From Candidatus Nanosynbacter colneyensis (GTDB lineage Bacteria > Patescibacteriota > Saccharimonadia > Saccharimonadales > Saccharimonadaceae): a stretch of DNA of 9,512 nt. Each line of letters opens with the position of its first letter. The first letter of the stretch is position 1. The stretch is from contig JANDWE010000074.1 of NCBI GenBank assembly GCA_024330325.1, positions 1-9,512 on the forward strand, read 5' to 3'. The notes under the pieces are model-generated. The model saw only the letters and a list, made by a program, of their open reading frames with translations, was not told the origin of the DNA and did not search any database. Both the position numbers and the translations under genes were made by a program. Shown piece by piece: positions 6,811-9,512 of the stretch.

Positions 6811-7290
6811 ATGCCTCGTAAAGTTACCAAGAAGTTGCAGCGTGAACTTAAGCCTGATCGCCGATACCAAAGCGTACTAGTTCAGCGTTTGATCAACAAG
6901 TCAATGCTAGACGGTAAGAAATTGGCGGCTGAGCGTGCTGTTTACGCAGCCCTAGAAACTGCCGCTAAGAAATTGGATTCTGAAGATCCATTGGCAGTGT
7001 TTGAAAAAGCATTGAAGAACGTTAGCCCAAGCTTCGAGGTTAAATCTCGCCGTGTTGGTGGTGCTAACTATCAGATTCCATTCCCAGTTCAGGGACATCG
7101 TCAATTGCACTATGCGTTTAGTTGGCTAGTTCAAGCAGCCCGCGCTCGTAGTGGAATGCCATATTCACAGCGATTGGCGTTGGAAATTGTTGACGCTTAC
7201 AATGAAGCTGGTGCTGCCTTCAAGAAGAAGGAAGACACCCACAAGATGGCTGAAGCTAACCGCGCCTTTGCGCACTTTGCCCGCGGCTAA
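6811..7290 (+). CDS. rpsG: Small ribosomal subunit protein S7 (uS7)
   Basis: Ribosomal protein S7, 159 aa (usual 156), which nucleates assembly of the 30S head by binding the 3' domain of 16S rRNA. Recognisable parts are the N-terminus MPRKVTKK, the helix with LINKSMLDGKK, VKSRRVGGANYQIP, and the C-terminal KKKEDTHKMAEANRAFAHF. The usual motif after YQxP, V-E-V-R-P-x-R, reads F-P-V-Q-G-H-R here (residues 91-97), an unusual change in the beta-hairpin region. The start is clear: AAAGGGG (6794-6800) lies about 10 nt upstream, inside the end of rpsL, and the intergenic gap is 2 nt, so the pair is translationally linked. No fusA or tuf follows; a terminator comes first. Confidence 0.99.
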   Translation: MPRKVTKKLQRELKPDRRYQSVLVQRLINKSMLDGKKLAAERAVYAALETAAKKLDSEDPLAVFEKALKNVSPSFEVKSRRVGGANYQIPFPVQGHRQLHYAFSWLVQAARARSGMPYSQRLALEIVDAYNEAGAAFKKKEDTHKMAEANRAFAHFARG

Positions 7291-7313
7291 TCATTGCCCG
7301 AAAGCAAAATCAG

Positions 7314-7341
7314 AAAATCGCTCTAAACAGGGCGATTTTTT
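7314..7341 (+). terminator. Rho-independent terminator of rpsLG
   Basis: AAAATCGCTC (7314-7323) pairs with GGGCGATTTT (7330-7339), including one G-U pair, around a 6-nt loop. A run of T follows (7336-7341). Stem length and loop match the terminator after rpoC. It starts 23 nt after the rpsG stop. Confidence 0.88.
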
Positions 7342-7349
7342 GGTATAAT
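7341..7349 (+). promoter_or_regulatory. Extended -10 promoter for yajQ, overlapping the terminator
   Basis: TGGTATAAT is a perfect TATAAT (7344-7349) with the TGn extension (TG at 7341-7342). No -35 box is visible at the usual distance; that position is the rpsLG terminator stem. Transcription would start near 7356, giving a leader of about 14 nt. Confidence 0.7.
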
Positions 7350-7369
7350 AGAAAAAATTAGGAGGGAAG

Positions 7370-7864
7370 ATGGCGAGTTTTTCGTTTGATATTGTGTCAG
7401 AGATTGACAAGGCTGAGATGAATAATGTTTTCATGCAGGCCGAAAAAGAAATTCAAGGGCGTTATGATTTTAAGGGGACGAGCGCGGCAATTGATTGGCT
7501 GGACGATAAAAAGGGTCTGAAAATTACCGGCGACAGCGATTGGCAAGTTGACGCCGTGCTAGACATTGTGCGTAAGAAATTGGCGGGGCGTGGTCAATCA
7601 AGTAAAGTTCTGGATTTATCAAAAGAGAAAGTTGTTTCGAACTTGAAAACGACTTGGGAAATTCCGTTCAAGCAAGGTCTTGATCAGCCGACGGCGAAGC
7701 AGATTGCCGCTGATATTCGTGCTAATGCGCCGAAAGCTAAGCCGCAAATTCAGGGCGACCTCGTTCGTGTTACCTCTGCATCGAAGGATGAGTTGCAAAA
7801 AGTTATTAGTTTATTGCGAGAAAGTGATTATGACACACCTTTGCAATTTGTAAATTATCGTTAG
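7370..7864 (+). CDS. yajQ: YajQ family nucleotide-binding protein
   Basis: A 164-aa member of the YajQ (UPF0234/DUF520) family, cytoplasmic, with two ferredoxin-like domains. Family features are the start MASFSFDIVSEID, EIQGRYDFKGTSAAI (about residues 27-41), the central DLSKEKVVSNLKTTWEIPFKQGLD, and the end SKDELQKVISLLRESDYDTPLQFVNYR. Members bind nucleotides or RNA, and one from Xanthomonas is a cyclic di-GMP effector acting with a transcription factor; whether this protein binds cyclic di-GMP cannot be told from sequence. AGGAGG (7360-7365) lies 4 nt before the ATG. It has its own promoter and is probably co-transcribed with the protease 12 nt downstream. Confidence 0.96.
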   Translation: MASFSFDIVSEIDKAEMNNVFMQAEKEIQGRYDFKGTSAAIDWLDDKKGLKITGDSDWQVDAVLDIVRKKLAGRGQSSKVLDLSKEKVVSNLKTTWEIPFKQGLDQPTAKQIAADIRANAPKAKPQIQGDLVRVTSASKDELQKVISLLRESDYDTPLQFVNYR

Positions 7865-7876
7865 GATTGGAGCAGT

Positions 7877-9512
7877 ATGAATCAGAAGTCAATGAAGAAA
7901 TTAAAAATTGTAGCCATCGTTCTGGGCGTAGTTTTCTTAGTCTCTGTTATAGTTGGGCTGATTGTCGTTAATAATAACCGCTCTTCCGGAGTTAGTAAAA
8001 CCGCAAAAAAGAAGATTCAGAAGATTTTTGCCGAAGAAGATGCTAAGAATTTGCAAAAAGTCGTTTCCAAATACGGCTATTCGATTCGGTATGACAAGAG
8101 TATTTTTACTGGCGAAGGTCACGTCTTAAATAGTGATTCTAACGAAAAGCAGTATAGCGCCACCACGTATGCTGATGATGAGCTGAAAGAAAGTCGCGCT
8201 TATGCGATTTTGCGATTGAATTTCCGAAAAGGCTCAGAAAAGCCGAAGGAGGAAGAAGAGAAGTTCTCGTTTAGGAAGATTATGCCAGACTTCTCAATCA
8301 TAACTTCGCGCAAAAAAGCTTATTTTGATCGATCAACGATGCCCGAGGAATACAAGGACACGAAGAAATATTCAGATTTGGATTTAATGCTTCAGGGCGA
8401 TATTAACAAGCAGAAGAAGGATAATCCGAACTTAAAATATCACACCAGCGATGTGACGATTTCTGGACGTAAGTTTAAGAAGATGGTCGTTGACTACGGA
8501 AGCACTATTGACGGCAAGTGGCAGAAAACCGGCGAAAAAATAACTTATTTAACGATTCAGAATGGCAGACCGTACTGGATGACGATTTTTGCATTGAGCA
8601 AGAATTCGTACACGCAACCATATATTGACCAGATGGAGGCGCTGGTTCCTAAGGTTACTTTCCAGAATCCAGATAGTAGCTACTTGGTTAGGGCTGATGG
8701 CAACAATGAGGCGCAAGTGGCTTCCGCTATGATAGCTAAGACCGAAACTAAGGCAGAAAATTTCTCAGAAGATAAAGACACTACGAATACTTTGGATGAA
8801 CTAGACGAAGATTCTGTTATTAAAGTGGTGGCAAGGAATCAAATTGCTACGGTTCGCGTAGGAACATATCGTTGTGCTGATATGATTTATACGGCACAGA
8901 ATGGTGCGAGCATGCAGTTGAATGGCTTATGTACGGGTGGAATTGGTAGTGGATCGATTGTTTCTGATGACGGCTACATTGCTACAAACGGGCATGTTAC
9001 TGAGGTTTCGAACCAAAGTATGATCATGGGGCTCAACACGCAAGAGAACATGAATAAATATATAAAGTTTGTGGTAGATGCGGGCTATGTGACTCGAGAG
9101 ACGCTTCGGGATTTGGCAAATAAGGCTGATGGCGGCGATCAGAGTGCGCAAGCGGCAATTCTCGGTCTTATCAATCAGGTTCCTGCCGATAATATACGTT
9201 CGCAAAACGATCGATACGATTACGTTATCCAGACCTCAAGCGAACCTATTGCGCGCGAAGATGACGGTTCGGGCAATCTTAAGTGGAAAAAGACGAAGAC
9301 TAATATTCCAGCCAAGAAAATTGACGCGGAAGTTGATTTGAAGGGTCGCGGGATGGATCTGAATAGCGACAAAAGTGATGTGGCGATTCTGAAGGTTGAA
9401 GGGCGATTTCCAGCGGTGGAATTGGGTGATAGTTCTAAGGTTTCCAGAGGTGATCGAGTGACGGCGATTGGTTATCCAGCAATTGTCGATGACGGCGTAA
9501 ATACGAAGAAGA
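7877..9512 (+). CDS. Membrane-anchored trypsin-like (HtrA/DegP-related) serine protease, 5' part
   Basis: An open frame of 545 codons running off the right edge. Residues 1-10 are basic (NQKSMKKLK), followed by a hydrophobic segment (about 11-31) that should be a single membrane anchor or uncleaved signal, placing the rest outside the membrane. Residues about 60-262 form an extracytoplasmic domain beginning near KYGYSIRYDKSIF. An acidic linker leads to a chymotrypsin-fold protease from about 313: GSGSIVSDDGYIATNGHV holds the catalytic His373, and SDVAILKV holds the likely catalytic Asp501. The GNSGGP serine motif would lie beyond the window. The His-Asp spacing of 128 residues is far longer than the roughly 30 usual in HtrA proteases, implying a large insertion. 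Cys333 and Cys352 could form a disulfide. The start has GGAG (7869-7872) 4 nt upstream and follows yajQ by 12 nt. Likely role is envelope protein quality control or processing. Confidence 0.85.
   Translation, partial: MNQKSMKKLKIVAIVLGVVFLVSVIVGLIVVNNNRSSGVSKTAKKKIQKIFAEEDAKNLQKVVSKYGYSIRYDKSIFTGEGHVLNSDSNEKQYSATTYADDELKESRAYAILRLNFRKGSEKPKEEEEKFSFRKIMPDFSIITSRKKAYFDRSTMPEEYKDTKKYSDLDLMLQGDINKQKKDNPNLKYHTSDVTISGRKFKKMVVDYGSTIDGKWQKTGEKITYLTIQNGRPYWMTIFALSKNSYTQPYIDQMEALVPKVTFQNPDSSYLVRADGNNEAQVASAMIAKTETKAENFSEDKDTTNTLDELDEDSVIKVVARNQIATVRVGTYRCADMIYTAQNGASMQLNGLCTGGIGSGSIVSDDGYIATNGHVTEVSNQSMIMGLNTQENMNKYIKFVVDAGYVTRETLRDLANKADGGDQSAQAAILGLINQVPADNIRSQNDRYDYVIQTSSEPIAREDDGSGNLKWKKTKTNIPAKKIDAEVDLKGRGMDLNSDKSDVAILKVEGRFPAVELGDSSKVSRGDRVTAIGYPAIVDDGVNTKK

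Noticed and set aside
7892..7894. The ATG at 7892 (Met6) as start of the protease
   Set aside because: ATG 7877 has GGAG upstream and the expected short distance from yajQ, while 7892 has only a weak AGAAG.

Overview
This window is bacterial chromosome with every recognisable gene on the + strand. It carries core transcription and translation genes: the 3' end of rpoB, a complete rpoC, then rpsL-rpsG. Between and after these lie an alpha/beta-hydrolase-like gene, a MazG-like nucleotide pyrophosphohydrolase, yajQ, and the first 545 codons of a membrane-anchored HtrA-like serine protease that runs off the right edge. Base composition looks moderate (mid-40s %GC by eye), with strong TTG (Leu) and CCA (Pro) use in the highly expressed genes. 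The standard bacterial code fits: conserved glycines are GGN, and all seven stops seen are TAA or TAG. Unusual core proteins, tight spacing and an incomplete str operon suggest a reduced-genome lineage such as Patescibacteria/CPR, possibly Saccharibacteria (TM7). That assignment is inference, not proof.

Layout: 1-600 rpoB (3' end); 602-4435 rpoC, after a 1-nt gap, closed by a hairpin terminator; 4488-5543 promoter and alpha/beta-hydrolase-like gene; 5545-6035 promoter-like site, possible 38-codon ORF and MazG-like gene; 6036-6394 a 359-nt gene-poor stretch with two candidate promoters, small inverted repeats and a long rpsL leader; 6395-7290 rpsL-rpsG, 2 nt apart, closed by a terminator; 7341-7864 an extended -10 promoter overlapping the terminator U-tract, then yajQ; 7877-9512 the protease, 12 nt downstream of yajQ.

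The strongest observations are in the RNA polymerase. Both zinc-binding sites of beta' have lost all four cysteines while the surrounding sequence stays aligned, so this enzyme appears to be zinc-free at both classical sites. The catalytic aspartates are intact. The F-loop and the start of the bridge helix are also divergent. In the ribosome, S12 has proline at the classic streptomycin-resistance lysine position (E. coli K88 counting Met) and S7 has an altered beta-hairpin motif. beta and beta' both end in acidic tails. The str operon lacks fusA and tuf after rpsG. The protease has about 128 residues between catalytic His and Asp, where HtrA enzymes have about 30.
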